64,000 nt of DNA from contig JABMLP010000011.1 of NCBI GenBank assembly GCA_013176395.1, positions 1,116,001 through 1,180,000 on the forward strand, given 5' to 3'. The translations under genes and the position numbers were made by a program. Below the pieces are notes generated by a model that did no database searches, was not told the DNA's origin, and saw only the letters and a program-made list of their open reading frames with translations. Numbering within the stretch: position 1 is the first letter of the stretch; each line of letters begins with the position of its first letter. Of the stretch, positions 9,701-18,893 are shown in pieces. Source of the DNA: Venturia oleaginea (taxonomy: Eukaryota > Ascomycota > Dothideomycetes > Venturiales > Venturiaceae).

Positions 9701-10813
9701 AAAGAGTGCGCGAAAAGGTTCTTACAATGCCACTATCGCTACCACGGATTTCCCATGGCATTGACGTCGGACAGAGGCAGCAATTGGACAGGTCGTTTTT
9801 GGAGGAAGCTTTGCGAACTTACAAAGATTGAGCAGAGACTCTCTACAGCCTTTCATCCACAGACCGATGGCGCGACCGAGCGTATGAACCAGGAAGTTCT
9901 ACGCTATCTCCGCGCCTTCATCGCATACTCCCAACTAGACTGGCCAACGCTACTACCTACGGCTATGTTAGCACTGAACAATCGTGACTCTTCAGTCACA
10001 GGGATGAGTCCATTCTATCTAACCCACGGCTACCATGCGGAACCAATCCAGAAAGTACAACGAATCTCACCCAGTAACTCACCAACAGCCGATGCCGAGA
10101 CCTTTGTGCAACGAATAGAAGAGGCACAAGAATATGCACAGGCAGCGATGGCCTGGTCCCAGCAGAAGATGGAGAACGACGCCAACAGGTCACGTCAAGC
10201 TGCCGAAACGTTAAAAAAGGGCGACAAAGTCTGGTTGAACCTTAGGAATATCAATACTCCGCAGCTATCAAAGAAACTGTCGTGGACGCAAGCCAAATAC
10301 ACTGTCGAGAACCAGATCTCCCCGATGGTATACGAGCTGGCTGACCTGCCAAGTGGTATCCATAACCGTTTCCACGTTGACCTACTCCGCCGAGCCGCAA
10401 CCGACACACTGCCCTCACAAGAATCCGATGATACCCAGCCGCCACCATTAGTGCCTCAAACCGAAGAAACAGAGGCTGAGTTTGAAGTAGAACGTATACT
10501 TCGCGCAGAGAAGAAACGGGTTGGGCGAGGCTGGGTTCGTCAGTTATTAATCAAATGGAAAGGCTATGCAGATCCCGATTGGCAGCCACGTTCATTATTC
10601 ACAGAAGTCGAGGACTTAGACCGCTTCGAGGCAGAGTATGGCAAGGGCGACGATGTCGGCGAAGATATAGGAGCTCAAACCGGGGCCCGAAGAAACCGAG
10701 TAGCGGTGGCCAGCGCCTTCGAATCTGCTACAAGCTGGCAGAAGCGATGTATGGCGTTTGTCTGTTTGATTATCCCACCTACCACACCCTCTTTAGTCCT
10801 GCACACCCGGTAA
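6692..10813 (+). CDS. pol: Pol polyprotein with chromodomain, gypsy I copy B
   Basis: About 1,370 residues, open from 6,692 (after a TGA at 6,689-6,691); the first in-frame start-like codon is GTG at 6,737. Domains in order: aspartic protease with FFDNGC at 6,899-6,907 where DSG/DTG is usual, followed by ILGKAW; reverse transcriptase with YMDD at 8,045-8,056; RNase H (ECDCSGYALGG, then YEIHDKELLAV, then TDHKNLRYF); integrase with an HHCC zinc finger near 9,370-9,510 and a D,D,E core (SIDFMTDL, TSDRGSNW, DGATERMNQE); and a C-terminal chromodomain (FEVERIL through IKWKGYADPDW, about 10,470-10,650). The frame is intact. The chromodomain probably steers integration to marked chromatin. Confidence 0.96.
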   Translation, partial: LPTGSLIRVGKLATLVHRRARGSEVDVHGEDITKLPGIREIKAAKDRMESTPFLIDTLINGTSFTESFFDNGCLPYAAFSEKSVQTHRLPRIPIDTKQLALAKESHENGEDLRITHMTYATIDIDGRAERVYGYIVKGLSFPIILGKAWAERNWVRYIAAKRKLLIGQGFQRITVREKGWLEQNTKARDRLAHVRAACLVSGSVFAAIVGRAQRRLRRDGPDGTQVLAISMSDINKALSKLAERKQRKTEEEIRQEIPEEIAEHADAFLDDEDGEIAPHQEGRDHVIELIRDEQGREAEVPWGPLYGMSREELLVLRKTLSDYMDKGWIRASNSPAAAPVLFVRKPGGGIRMCVDYRALNRITRSDRYPLPLIRETLRNLATARWYTKLDVRAAFHRLRIKHGDEWKTAFRTRFGLFEWLVTPFGLAGAPASFQRYINGVLRESLDICCSAYMDDVLIWSDGDYLDHMVKVNQILAKLKTAGLRLDLSKCEFAVQEVKYLGFIITAGEGIKVDPEKVAAIKEWEAPVNVTGVRSFLGFANFYRDFIDNFSELSDPLIKLTRKAVAFVWNKEHENAFQVLKELFISAPILAHWNPDLDTVLECDCSGYALGGTLSQKDMKGKLRPVAYFSRKLTAAECNYEIHDKELLAVIKSIEHWRGELRSVAAPFKVLTDHKNLRYFMTAQRLSERQARWSLILSEYQFQLEFRAGKLAQRPDALSRRHQDMPHDKNDERLQGRVAQLIKDEWLPPLSERTTETIAIQALICPVNTPNTSNSTWDVIREPQQNTGLDGRHQLTAENGQHRSTTRYGQNRSVAKGCDLFEKPELQLLWDRAIAEDQSYEAIHTAIVTGERSFPPELKLSVQLPECEVDDHGAVTRRGILWVPDWEPLRTTLVQQTHDSHVTGHPGRDSTLAILSRSFFWPQQYKTVRQFVRNCDVCGRTGIWRDKKRGLLKPLPIPARFHSELSIDFMTDLPAEENGPKYLMVITDRLLKSVTLEAMTTMSAKECAKRFLQCHYRYHGFPMALTSDRGSNWTGRFWRKLCELTKIEQRLSTAFHPQTDGATERMNQEVLRYLRAFIAYSQLDWPTLLPTAMLALNNRDSSVTGMSPFYLTHGYHAEPIQKVQRISPSNSPTADAETFVQRIEEAQEYAQAAMAWSQQKMENDANRSRQAAETLKKGDKVWLNLRNINTPQLSKKLSWTQAKYTVENQISPMVYELADLPSGIHNRFHVDLLRRAATDTLPSQESDDTQPPPLVPQTEETEAEFEVERILRAEKKRVGRGWVRQLLIKWKGYADPDWQPRSLFTEVEDLDRFEAEYGKGDDVGEDIGAQTGARRNRVAVASAFESATSWQKRCMAFVCLIIPPTTPSLVLHTR

Positions 10814-10825
10814 GGAGGGGGGTAA
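10812..10825 (+). promoter_or_regulatory. Polypurine tract of gypsy I copy B
   Basis: The purine run AAGGAGGGGGG followed by TAA sits directly before the 3' LTR. It is the expected primer for plus-strand synthesis and overlaps the pol stop codon. Confidence 0.8.
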
Positions 10826-11001
10826 TGTTATGGGCATGGCCCATGGTTGGTATAGGCTAAGAGCCTAAGCCTGATTGAGCCTAGTATAGAGAAAGAACCT
10901 CATTGAGGTTCTCTGTTTGTAGATACCTTCACTCCTTAACTGAATCTAAACAATCTTTGGCTACGAGTATGCTGCGTCTTTCCAGCTACCGTCCCGTAAT
11001 A
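10826..11001 (+). repeat. 3' LTR of gypsy I copy B
   Basis: A 176-bp LTR followed by the target duplication GCTTC (11,002-11,006). It differs from the 5' LTR at a single position (CCTGATTG for CCTAATTG), which implies recent insertion. Confidence 0.95.
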
Positions 11002-11423
11002 GCTTCGTATGCATGACTTGTGCTTGATTGTATCTAAGTAAAAGGTCTTTACTGTAGTAGGTTGAAGAAGATCCTATGTGAGAAACATAACATGAGATAA
11101 CCACACCGAGAGAAAGGAAAGTCTGTCTAACGTCCTCCATATATACCCTTCTGGTTCTGGGTGCCAAGGTGTATTCCCACACCTCTTGGCTCTTCCCACA
11201 CTTCCCACACTGTGGGCAATGCCAAGTGCTGTGGGAACTGTGGGAATATCACGTGACTCCTGCACGTACTATTCTCTCTTAGGACTGACCTCCCCGTACC
11301 AGTCTCATCCTGTGTGCTCGAAGAATTCCCTCCATTATCAGTCCTAACAATAACTTCTTGTTAACCAACCATTCTTTGCGAGTTCTACCTTCCTGCTCTT
11401 CAGCCTTGAGGTGATCTGTAACG

Positions 11424-12014
11424 ATAACCTGTACTTTACTAACTTATACCCGCTACTATTGAAGTCATATCTTTTCGACCCTTACATGGATTCACAAAAT
11501 CAACGGTATTGAAAGATGTCGTCTCAATAAAGTATAGATGAACTCAAACGCGAGTAATATAGTATAATTTTGTATCGGGCAAGGCTATAAGTTTCCTCAG
11601 CCTAGCCGCTACTCGTATCACGTCCAGTCCTCGTACTTACTAGTCTTCGCAAATAGCAATTAGATCCTGCGATAATATACTAATTCTTTTCCTCCTTGCT
11701 ATCTTACCTTCTCTAGTCCTATTCCTAGGCCCCTTAGATCGGAGCTATAAGAGCCGTACACTTTAAAAAAGACCACTGATTCGGCAGGAACTTAAATGCA
11801 CAACTCGCATTATTCGAAAATTTCATAGGTACATATTCTACTATACCAACCCCTCCATCTTCCCTCGGATCCATTCGATAACTTTCGGCAAAATCATGAA
11901 ATTGCGGCGTGAATGTTTAACAAGCCAGAAGCGGCTCATTGGATACGTAAACGACGGTCGGTCTGCTAATCGTTTCGACTTGGGAGAGTAGACTCCGGTA
12001 GTTTCCGTGCGATA
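11424..12014. other. AT-rich stretch without a recognisable gene
   Basis: About 590 bases following LTR D. Frequent TA dinucleotides and short stops in all frames suggest old, mutated repeat sequence. I see no gene in it. Confidence 0.5.
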
Positions 12015-12926
12015 TCAAATGCGTAACTGGTGATGTTGATATTTCTTCGTTTTGAAATCGAAGTTGATGGGGAGGGGATTGAGCTTTGGGATGACACCTG
12101 AGGAGAGGATAGAACTGATTTGAACCATGTCGGACGCGCTAAGGAAGTTTGGTTCCTTATGTTCCTGGGTACGCACCCCTGCAAACCCTCCAATTGCTGT
12201 CCCTTGCTCTTTGGCTCAGAGGATACCCAGCCTCTTTTCGGCATCATCTGGGATCCCAAAGACTATTTTCCCAATGCTTATGGCTGCAGATGTATCCACT
12301 CCGTTTCCCCAGCTTGATTCGGAAATTTCTCTTTCCTATCTCTGAGGCCGATTGGAACCATAGTGTCGCTCAAGATCTGTGCACACTCATTGCCTGCAGC
12401 AGTGACACCCTCCAACACCTCTCTGTGGATGTTCAGGTCTACAAAAGGTTTCCCTCCAAGAAAACGTGGCATGCGCCGGACCTGTCCATGGACAATTACC
12501 TTGACACCTCGGTTCCCCCATCCCACATATGCTGGGCGGATCTTTGCTTCAGCAAGCTTCAAGACTGCCGGTATAATTATAAAATGAGAGTCATGCCTCA
12601 AAGTACAGTATAGCACATTTCGGAGTCCAAACGGCAGCGGTATTTTATCCGGCATTCTTGCCGCCGTGATGGCTAGACGAGTGTGATCGTAATTGACCAA
12701 CGCATATTCGTTTTTCGTGTGTGTATCTCCCTTGCCAGCCTTGCCAGGCGTGGATTGGAACTTGGAAAGCGGACCTATCTGCGTTTATCATAGACCGAGC
12801 TCCTGGAGATGATGTTTTGGACGCGTATCGCGTGCAAGTAGCTTCAAACGGCCGAGCCAGCGACCTAGAGAGAAGCCGAGAGCACAACGTTTTGCTCGCA
12901 AACGAGCGAGAATGGAATATGTACAT
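12015..12926 (-). pseudogene. Broken gene of unrecognised family
   Basis: On the minus strand three frames together read like one protein. The first segment is N-terminal, MYIFHSRSFASK from 12,926, rich in Arg/Ser and like a mitochondrial presequence. The second runs from about 12,740 to 12,278 (for example KNEYALVNYDHTRLAIT and WGNRGVKVIVHGQ). The third runs from about 12,320 to 12,015 (IGKIVFGIPDDAEKRLG, then TAIGGFAGVRTQEH) with one in-frame TGA. The switches are not explained by obvious introns, so this looks like a decayed gene. I do not recognise the family. It could instead be a functional gene whose introns I misjudged. Confidence 0.4.
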
Positions 12927-13132
12927 CTTTCTGGTTATATCATGTTGCCAAGTTGTTAGGCATAACCAGAGTTGGTGGTGTGTTAGAGATGGAAGAGATG
13001 GATGGATGGATAGATTCAATACACCCGTCGGGCCAGTATGGCTCCAGGGGGACACTACCGATTGTCTATCATACATTGTTTCCAACTATCAACTCTCCCT
13101 TCATTCCAAGCCCAAACATCTATTTTTATATA

Positions 13133-14618
13133 ACGTGTTCCACCACCGAGCTGGTCAACCCACCGAGCTGGTCAAAAAGGCTTGGCACGACCAACTCATG
13201 TTACGACTCTTCAATTTAATCGCTATTAACAATAGATTCTAAGTCCGTCGTGCTGCTATCTGATTCAGATGATATCTCAATATCTTTTTTACAAGTTCGC
13301 GCATTATGCCCAGTTGCGCCGCAGTTCCTAAAGCGCCGTTGAGTTGGTCGGGCTATTTCTTGACCACCACTACCACGAGCCTTCTTTGATCCCTGGGGCG
13401 CGACAGACGCCTCGGCAGCTACCTGCGCTGCTACAGTCCCATACTCTGTAGTACCACCTTGCTGGATCCACTTCCTTTTGCGCCATTTTCGCTTTGTCAT
13501 TACTGCCAATTGCTCTTCAAGCTCGCGGTTGCGCGCAACAAGTAGAGCGTTTTGGTGTAGCACCAATTCAGCGCCCTTGACAAGCTGGGAAAAGCCTGTC
13601 TGCGCAGTAACTGGTGACCGAGTAAAGGACTCGCTTACGAGCTTGGATTGGGATCCAAATTCAAGAGTATTGCTTGGAGTCTTCGACTGCCACGGCGTCT
13701 CCTGCGGTGGGGATGCTGGTGGGGTACGTAGCCGTACTTCAAGGCGATCCCATACCACCTCCGCGTTGATAGGGACTAGCCCTACCATCTCAAAAGCCTT
13801 TCGACAGTTCTCTTCTGTAAACACGTCGAAAAACGCGTCTTTGAAGGCTGGGGGGAAGCCTTCTTTGTTGATATGGTAGACGCGTCGGCGTGCCAAGTCT
13901 CGAACTCGTTGAGAGTACTTGCACTTCAACGGCGAGAAGCAGACCACATCAAGCGGCTGGAGGATATGCGATGAATGAGGTGGCATACAGAGCGTTATGA
14001 TCCTATATTCGAGGCAGTAGTCCTTGAAATCCTGGCTGAGATGGCTCTCATGGCCGTCCAAGATGAGCAGCCTATACCCCCCCACTTGACGCGCCTTTGT
14101 ATACGCGTCAAAGTGCTTCAACCACTCAAGACCAAGCGCGTTGTTTGTCCAGCCGTTCTCAGAGACCGAGAGCTTCCAATTCCGTGGTATATCTGCCTCC
14201 TCATACCACGCAGAGATGTGAACGCGTCCTTTGTAGATAATGAATGGCGGGGTCGCATACCCAGCGGCGCAGATGCTCTGGATAACTGTAACCCACTCGC
14301 GGTCGAGGATGTATTGGACAATTGTTTGCTCTTCAGTCGTAGTGAGCTTGTGTTGGGCGTTGCGAGTATCTAGGCGATACGTGATTCCGTTGTATCGGCT
14401 AGTCAATGTTGAAGGAGGTACATCAAACGCTTCAGCAGCGCGCCGGAGGCTTCGGAATTGGTGGGTGTTATAGGCAGAAAGGGCAAGCTGAATTCTGCCT
14501 TCTCTGTTAGATAATTGCGCATTTTGTTGTTGAGACATATCGTGTTAATGAGGGAGTTGGTCGTCTTGGCAGAAACTGACCAGCTCGGTGGGTTGACCAG
14601 CTCGGTGGTGGAACACGT
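13133..14618 (-). mobile_element. Fot1/pogo-type DNA transposon, copy 1 (internally deleted)
   Basis: A 1,486-bp element with perfect 42-bp terminal inverted repeats (13,133-13,174 and 14,577-14,618) and TA target duplications (13,131-13,132 and 14,619-14,620). The termini begin ACGTGTTCCACC. Each terminal repeat contains the box CACCGAGCTGGTCA twice. It encodes one long frame on the minus strand, which has lost a central segment. Family: Tc1/mariner superfamily, pogo/Fot1 branch (DDE_1 transposase). Confidence 0.93.
13216..14538 (-). CDS. Fot1/pogo transposase with in-frame central deletion
   Basis: 440 residues. The N-terminal pipsqueak-type helix-turn-helix is present (about residues 10-60, FRSLRRAAEAFDVPPSTLT). 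At about residue 80 (YILD) the sequence jumps straight to REWVTVIQSI. Compared with the third element in this window, about 125 residues are missing: the CENP-B-type DNA-binding domain and the first catalytic Asp (the NFDETGF segment). The second Asp (LLILDGHESH) and third (LQPLDVVCFSPLK) remain. The C-terminal CCHC knuckle has Phe for its first Cys (FRNCGATGHNARTC); copy 2 keeps Cys there. The frame is open but cannot encode an active transposase. It could give a DNA-binding repressor, or be a passive remnant. Confidence 0.9.
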   Translation of the reverse strand: MSQQQNAQLSNREGRIQLALSAYNTHQFRSLRRAAEAFDVPPSTLTSRYNGITYRLDTRNAQHKLTTTEEQTIVQYILDREWVTVIQSICAAGYATPPFIIYKGRVHISAWYEEADIPRNWKLSVSENGWTNNALGLEWLKHFDAYTKARQVGGYRLLILDGHESHLSQDFKDYCLEYRIITLCMPPHSSHILQPLDVVCFSPLKCKYSQRVRDLARRRVYHINKEGFPPAFKDAFFDVFTEENCRKAFEMVGLVPINAEVVWDRLEVRLRTPPASPPQETPWQSKTPSNTLEFGSQSKLVSESFTRSPVTAQTGFSQLVKGAELVLHQNALLVARNRELEEQLAVMTKRKWRKRKWIQQGGTTEYGTVAAQVAAEASVAPQGSKKARGSGGQEIARPTQRRFRNCGATGHNARTCKKDIEISSESDSSTTDLESIVNSD

Positions 14619-14759
14619 TAGCATCTTTTCAACATACTGAATTATCAAATTGACCAAAACTCCAGAAACAACAAAAACGAAGGGCGCAACTTACCGTTGG
14701 CCAATAGACTGATGGGATCAGATATTGGCGGTTAGTAAAAAGGGGGTATCGGATCTAGG

Positions 14760-16350
14760 ATTGCTGCTTGCATGGGTACTATCTTGATGAGTGAGTCCAC
14801 ATGCTCAGAGTTGGTTTTAGTTTTGGTTTTGGTAGACTACTCCGTCTCTCGGCTGAATCGTTTGGTAGCATCTACGAACGCAATTGTCGCTCGTACTGCT
14901 GCTACATCTGGCGTCCATTTTGGACCATCGATCATCTCTCCTCTTCTGTTTGTAAGTGTTGAGCGGCCTCCTAATAGATAGGAGACGTCGCTCCTTGGCT
15001 CGGTCGCTTCTCGCAAGAGCCGTCGTTGCTCGCTCCATCGTTTGCAATCGAGTAGGAAATGCTGCACGCTTTCCACGACTCCGCATTCTTCGCACAATGG
15101 TGATTTCGCCGCTCCGATTCGGTTCAGGTACTTGTTTAGCCGACAGTGAGACGTTCGCAATTGAGCTAGTAATTGAGCCTCCGTTTTGGATAGCTGATTG
15201 TAGATGGTGCGCGTGTATTTTCCAGGGATGACAGCATCAATAGATTTAGTGAATCTCCCTCCTCGCAGTGGTTTGTCGCTTGGTTGACAGCTCTTCTTTG
15301 CTTGCCTAATCAGTGCTGAGCGTAGTCGTATCTCTGACGGGACTGCGCTCCCTGCTTTAGTACTTCTTTTAGCTATTCCGTCTGCCGCCTCGTTTCCCTT
15401 GATGCCAGAGTGTGCCGGGATCCATCGGAGAACCACGGTGATACCCTTTTGATGTAATCGCTGTGTGGCTGACAAGATGTCCTTGATAATGTGCTGGCCT
15501 GACTGCTGTCTTGGCTAGCGGATGCTCTTCAGCGCACTCTGGTTGTCCGAGAAGATGGTGAGTTTTCCTTCTAGCGGAATCATTGTCCACACTGCCAGTT
15601 GGCTTCGAGCAGTACTGAATGCCTTCAGCTCTGTCGCGTAAATATTGCCGTTTGCTACCAATCCTGTTGTTGCGTACTGCTCAAGTGTGGTCCGGTTCTC
15701 GTCTGGTAGAATATACACCATACCTGTCCCCAGGATGCCATTTCTACCAGAGCCGTCGGTGTAGCAGTGGACTTCATCTCTACCTTGAATTGCGGTGGGT
15801 TTTATAGCTTCATCGCGTTCTTCGAAAATCACACACGGCCCTTCAAGCCATGGTGCTTTTGCAAGTGGTGTGACAGTCTCAATCTGAGACATATTGATTC
15901 CTGCAAACCTGTCTGCTAACAGGCCCAGTGACGAGCGAAGCTTGAATGATTGATGTACTGCCTTGATGCTGAACCTCAATGGGTGGCGCTCTGGTAATGT
16001 ATTTAGCTTGACCCACAGGTCTATCCATTTCCCTGTCTGTCGTTGGTGGAAGGTCCCAATTGATGCCTCAGACTGCGCAATGTCCAACGCTGTGGTTCGG
16101 AAACATCCAGCAATGGCTTGTGCCCCCCATCTTTGGTGTCGTTTAAGCAAGCGTGTATCCTTGGCATTCAGCGCTGTCGCCCAGACTGATTCGCGCGCAT
16201 TTCCACTGCGATGGGAGGATGCCTTGTGTCAGACGCTTGAAACTATCTCGCTATCTCGTCTTGGAGGACTGGCCAGAGCTGTCGCCATCCAGATGTTAGC
16301 CTCTATCCTTGTAGATAGAGCCGCAAAGGTAGCGAGTCTTTGCCCTGTTT
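14760..16350 (-). pseudogene. 5'-truncated Tad-like LINE, 3' end of ORF2
   Basis: On the minus strand a single frame runs from about 16,350 to 14,837 with at least two in-frame stops (one TAG at 15,515-15,517, one TGA further upstream). It contains the end of a reverse transcriptase ORF, then an RNase H domain: CYTDGSGRNG (Asp), IYATELKAF (Glu), IFSDNQSAL (Asp) and RWIPAHSGIKGNEAAD (His/Asp). A final C2HC motif follows (CEECGVVESVQHFLLDC). This order is typical of fungal Tad-clade LINEs. The stop between SALKSIR and PRQQS splits it into two open pieces of 211 and 212 residues. The 5' truncation is usual for LINEs. No target duplication was identified. Confidence 0.85.
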
Positions 16351-16825
16351 AGCCTGGCCTTCAAGCCGGCTTAGCATTCAGGGTGGACGAAGCCCTTCCT
16401 GCCCAGTTTAACACCTAGTCTGCTCCTTAAGCATACTTCAAGGGCACGCCTTTCCGAGTTTGCACCTCGTTCCGGCTTCCCTACTCTTAGTACACCGACA
16501 CGCGCATCCGTCCTCTCGGGCTATACAGACAGTCTCTCTGATTAGGACTTAATCCTACCTCCCACGAGGCTATCCTAAGGTCAAAGCCCATCAAAGGGAT
16601 GAGGTCTTAGGGACCAGCAGTGGCTGCCATTGTATACCACGCCCCGCGGGTTTTTGACGCCCGTTTCGCGTTACCTAAAGGAGTCTCCTCCGAATAGGCC
16701 GACCATATCTTGCACAGGTTCCGTATGCCAATCTCCGTTGCCAGCGAGAGAGGTCAGGTGGTCCCGTACTAACCAAGCCTGTTTCCCCAGTACCTTAACA
16801 AACGGAATACTACTTACAGTTATAG
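16351..16825. other. No recognisable gene; GC-richer unknown sequence
   Basis: About 475 bases upstream of the LINE fragment. No convincing reading frame. It may be more of the LINE or another repeat, but I could not match it inside the window. Confidence 0.4.
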
Positions 16826-17030
16826 AGTCCGTGTCTCCCGCTGTCCCTATGCTCCGTACCTTCCACTCATCTAATGCTCCGTATCTCTACCTTTTCTAAT
16901 ACTCCGTGTCTCTCGCCTTTCCAATGCTCCGTGTCTGGGACTTAACGAAGTATAGGGCGTTCAGTATTAACGAAGTAGATCGGGTGAGGTATTAACGAAG
17001 AGGTTAGGCGGGAGGTATTAACGAGGTCTA
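16826..17030. repeat. Two adjoining minisatellites, about 25-bp period
   Basis: Five units built on (A/G)CTCCGTGTCTC start near 16,827, 16,851, 16,876, 16,900 and 16,925. They are followed by four units built on TATTAACGAAG near 16,941, 16,966, 16,991 and 17,017. Both arrays share a period of about 25 bp although their cores differ. Confidence 0.75.
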
Positions 17031-17799
17031 TGCCTATTAGTTGTATTCTTAGGCCATACGTCTGTAGTACAAGAGACCTGCTTTCCCTCGTCAGTCCCCT
17101 CTACGGTTCGACTGATCTCAGAGTGTAGACGGGCTCAAGGGTGTCCTGTCTCTCTCCTAGTAGTACCACAGCCGCTTTCGCAGCCCGGCCTAGTTACTAG
17201 CTAGGTAGGAGAGAGTCGGATGGTTTTTGTATCCTGATATCCCTTGATTTCTTGTTTCTGCTTGTTATGACTGAGCGAGCATCTGGTTTGCGGCCAGGTA
17301 ACGAATCCCACCGTGTCCACGTTGCCATTGCCTCTTGCCAACGCGTATTGCCATGCCTATGTAGCCATGCAGTCCATTCAAGCTGGTATTGCCGAGTATT
17401 CGATGACCTAGGGCGTGGTGGTGTTGTGTCGTCGCGTCGTTCGTCGGTGGTTTCATCTTTGCTTCACACCTCCGGAGCGCACTCGCGGCGACAGCGAGGT
17501 GCAGGGAGGTGCTACTGACGACGGTAACATCGCGAAAAGATGTGAATCCTTCGTCCCATCAGTATCCGGCCTTTCAGTATCCAAGGCCGGATACTGATGC
17601 CCATCGCCTTTTCGTTGGGGGCGAGATGGAAGAGATCGGTGCGGGACGGAGGGTTTGCGGCCGGCAGTAACCATTTTAGGTACTAGCGTACCTTCCAGAT
17701 TCAGAAAAACACATTTTTGGTCGAACCAAGAGAATGATTCTACATCTTTGCATCTACCCTCTATTTCATATTTTATAAAAGAGATTTATTTCAGAAATC
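17031..17799. other. Region without a supported gene
   Basis: Contains only short overlapping frames on both strands. The one clear structure is the hairpin at 17,559-17,597. Confidence 0.45.
17559..17597. repeat. Short perfect inverted repeat
   Basis: TCAGTATCCGGCC (17,559-17,571) and its exact reverse complement (17,585-17,597) enclose a 13-base loop, which itself contains TCAGTATCC. It could be a transposon footprint or a chance structure. Confidence 0.7.
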
Positions 17800-18640
17800 C
17801 AGCAAGAATGAATCAAGAATGATTGCCTTGATCTTTAAAGTTGAGTTGACTTCATTCTTGAATCGCTGCTCGGAAACACTCATAATACTGCTCATGTCAT
17901 TTACAGCTGCCTCGACAACTGACGCCTCTGGACCAACTACCAGAATTCCATGGTAGATACGACTACCACCAAAACTGATTTTTCCAAAACTATGATTGTA
18001 TCTGACCTTGACCGTGACCCCTTTCTAGCCCTATGCCTGACTCGAGGCGAGCAACCTGTCCTTGCATAGGTCGAATAGTGCAGGCAACATTTCTATATTT
18101 GATCTTGTGCAAAACTTTGACCTCAATCTACCCCCCCATTGGGCTTTCCGCGGACTTTCTAGCCGATACAACAGCTGCACAGCACTCCGAACATTCTTGG
18201 GTTTATAACGAGCGAAAAGTCTGAAGGCTCGTGAATTCTTATCCTGACTCTGTTGCAAAGTACCAATAGGCCAAAGAGGGCCTCTATACCATAGTGTAGG
18301 TACAGAGGCAATATAGACCGGATCCTGATTTTGTGACAGACTCTCTATTCTGGACGAAGCCATTCTGATGAAACCAGGAACTTGAAGGCATAGCTTGGTC
18401 ATGAATACAAGCATGAACTCTGAACTGCGATCGTAGCTCGGATCCGATAAGACTATTTCTCTCGGCTAGTGACTTGAGTCCAGAAGGGCGGATCAAATAT
18501 CATGCTCGGTCGTGTGGGCTGGTAAATCTCCAGAGCATGAATGTCCCTGGCCGCGTCTGATTGACCATTTCACGAATAGAGCCAGGCCGATTGATGACAC
18601 GGTATCTGCCAGCAACAAAATTTGGCAGATTCTGTTCAAT
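17800..18640 (-). pseudogene. Decayed gene of unrecognised family
   Basis: On the minus strand a protein-like sequence continues across several breaks. It begins around 18,640 (NLPNFVAGRYRVINRPGSI), has a stop near 18,500, shifts frame near 18,420, then runs as one frame through WYRGPLWPIGTLQQSQ and RAFRLFARYKPKNVRSAVQL. After two more stops near 18,030 it continues in the same frame through KISFGGSRIYHGILVVGPEA to about 17,800. The persistence of sensible sequence in one direction argues for a former gene of about 280 residues. I cannot name the family. Confidence 0.5.
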
Positions 18641-18893
18641 GGGTTGTCCAAGCAGCGTGTAGTAAGATACTATCATTTTGTAGTGTTATCTGTTGGAAAA
18701 TGATATTCGGACCTGTCATTTCGTCGTTATAATACACCGCTTTGAATGGTCTCGAGCTTTAAAGTATAGTAATTGGATTGTTCACCACCTCCAGGTAACT
18801 TTGGCAACTTCTTTACACGTAAATGCAGCTCTCTCTCACAGGAGTATCAAGCACCGCACGGCGCGCTCATGGCTTTCTTCTGTTCAGCTATAG

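Larger units (their letters stand above)
5424..11001 (+). mobile_element. Ty3/gypsy chromovirus family I, copy B (complete)
   Basis: A full-length 5,578-bp element with two 176-bp LTRs differing at one base, a primer site, gag, pol with a chromodomain, and a polypurine tract. The target duplication GCTTC is at 5,419-5,423 and 11,002-11,006. Both frames are open from end to end, so the copy looks young and possibly functional. It inserted into LTR family D only eight bases from the family C insertion point. Domain order protease, reverse transcriptase, RNase H, integrase, chromodomain places it in the chromovirus clade. Confidence 0.97.
4902..11423 (+). repeat. Solo LTR family D, left copy, split by two later insertions
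   Basis: It begins TGTTACGGGGAACTCG and matches the intact solo LTR at 34,976-35,670. The family D sequence here is 4,902-5,168, 5,416-5,423 and 11,007-11,423, together about 692 bp against 695 bp for the intact copy. The interruptions are the family C LTR (5,169-5,410) and gypsy I copy B. The uninterrupted copy preserves the empty target site at 35,236-35,251, which fixes both junctions. No matching target duplication is visible at the outer ends. Confidence 0.9.

Noticed and set aside
12721..13242. 173-codon plus-strand frame
   Set aside because: It crosses the left terminal repeat of the pogo-like transposon and overlaps protein-like sequence on the other strand, so it is a composition artefact.
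16330..16830. Possible ribosomal RNA fragment
   Set aside because: The GC-richer, frame-free look suggested rDNA, but I could not place any conserved rRNA core sequence in it.
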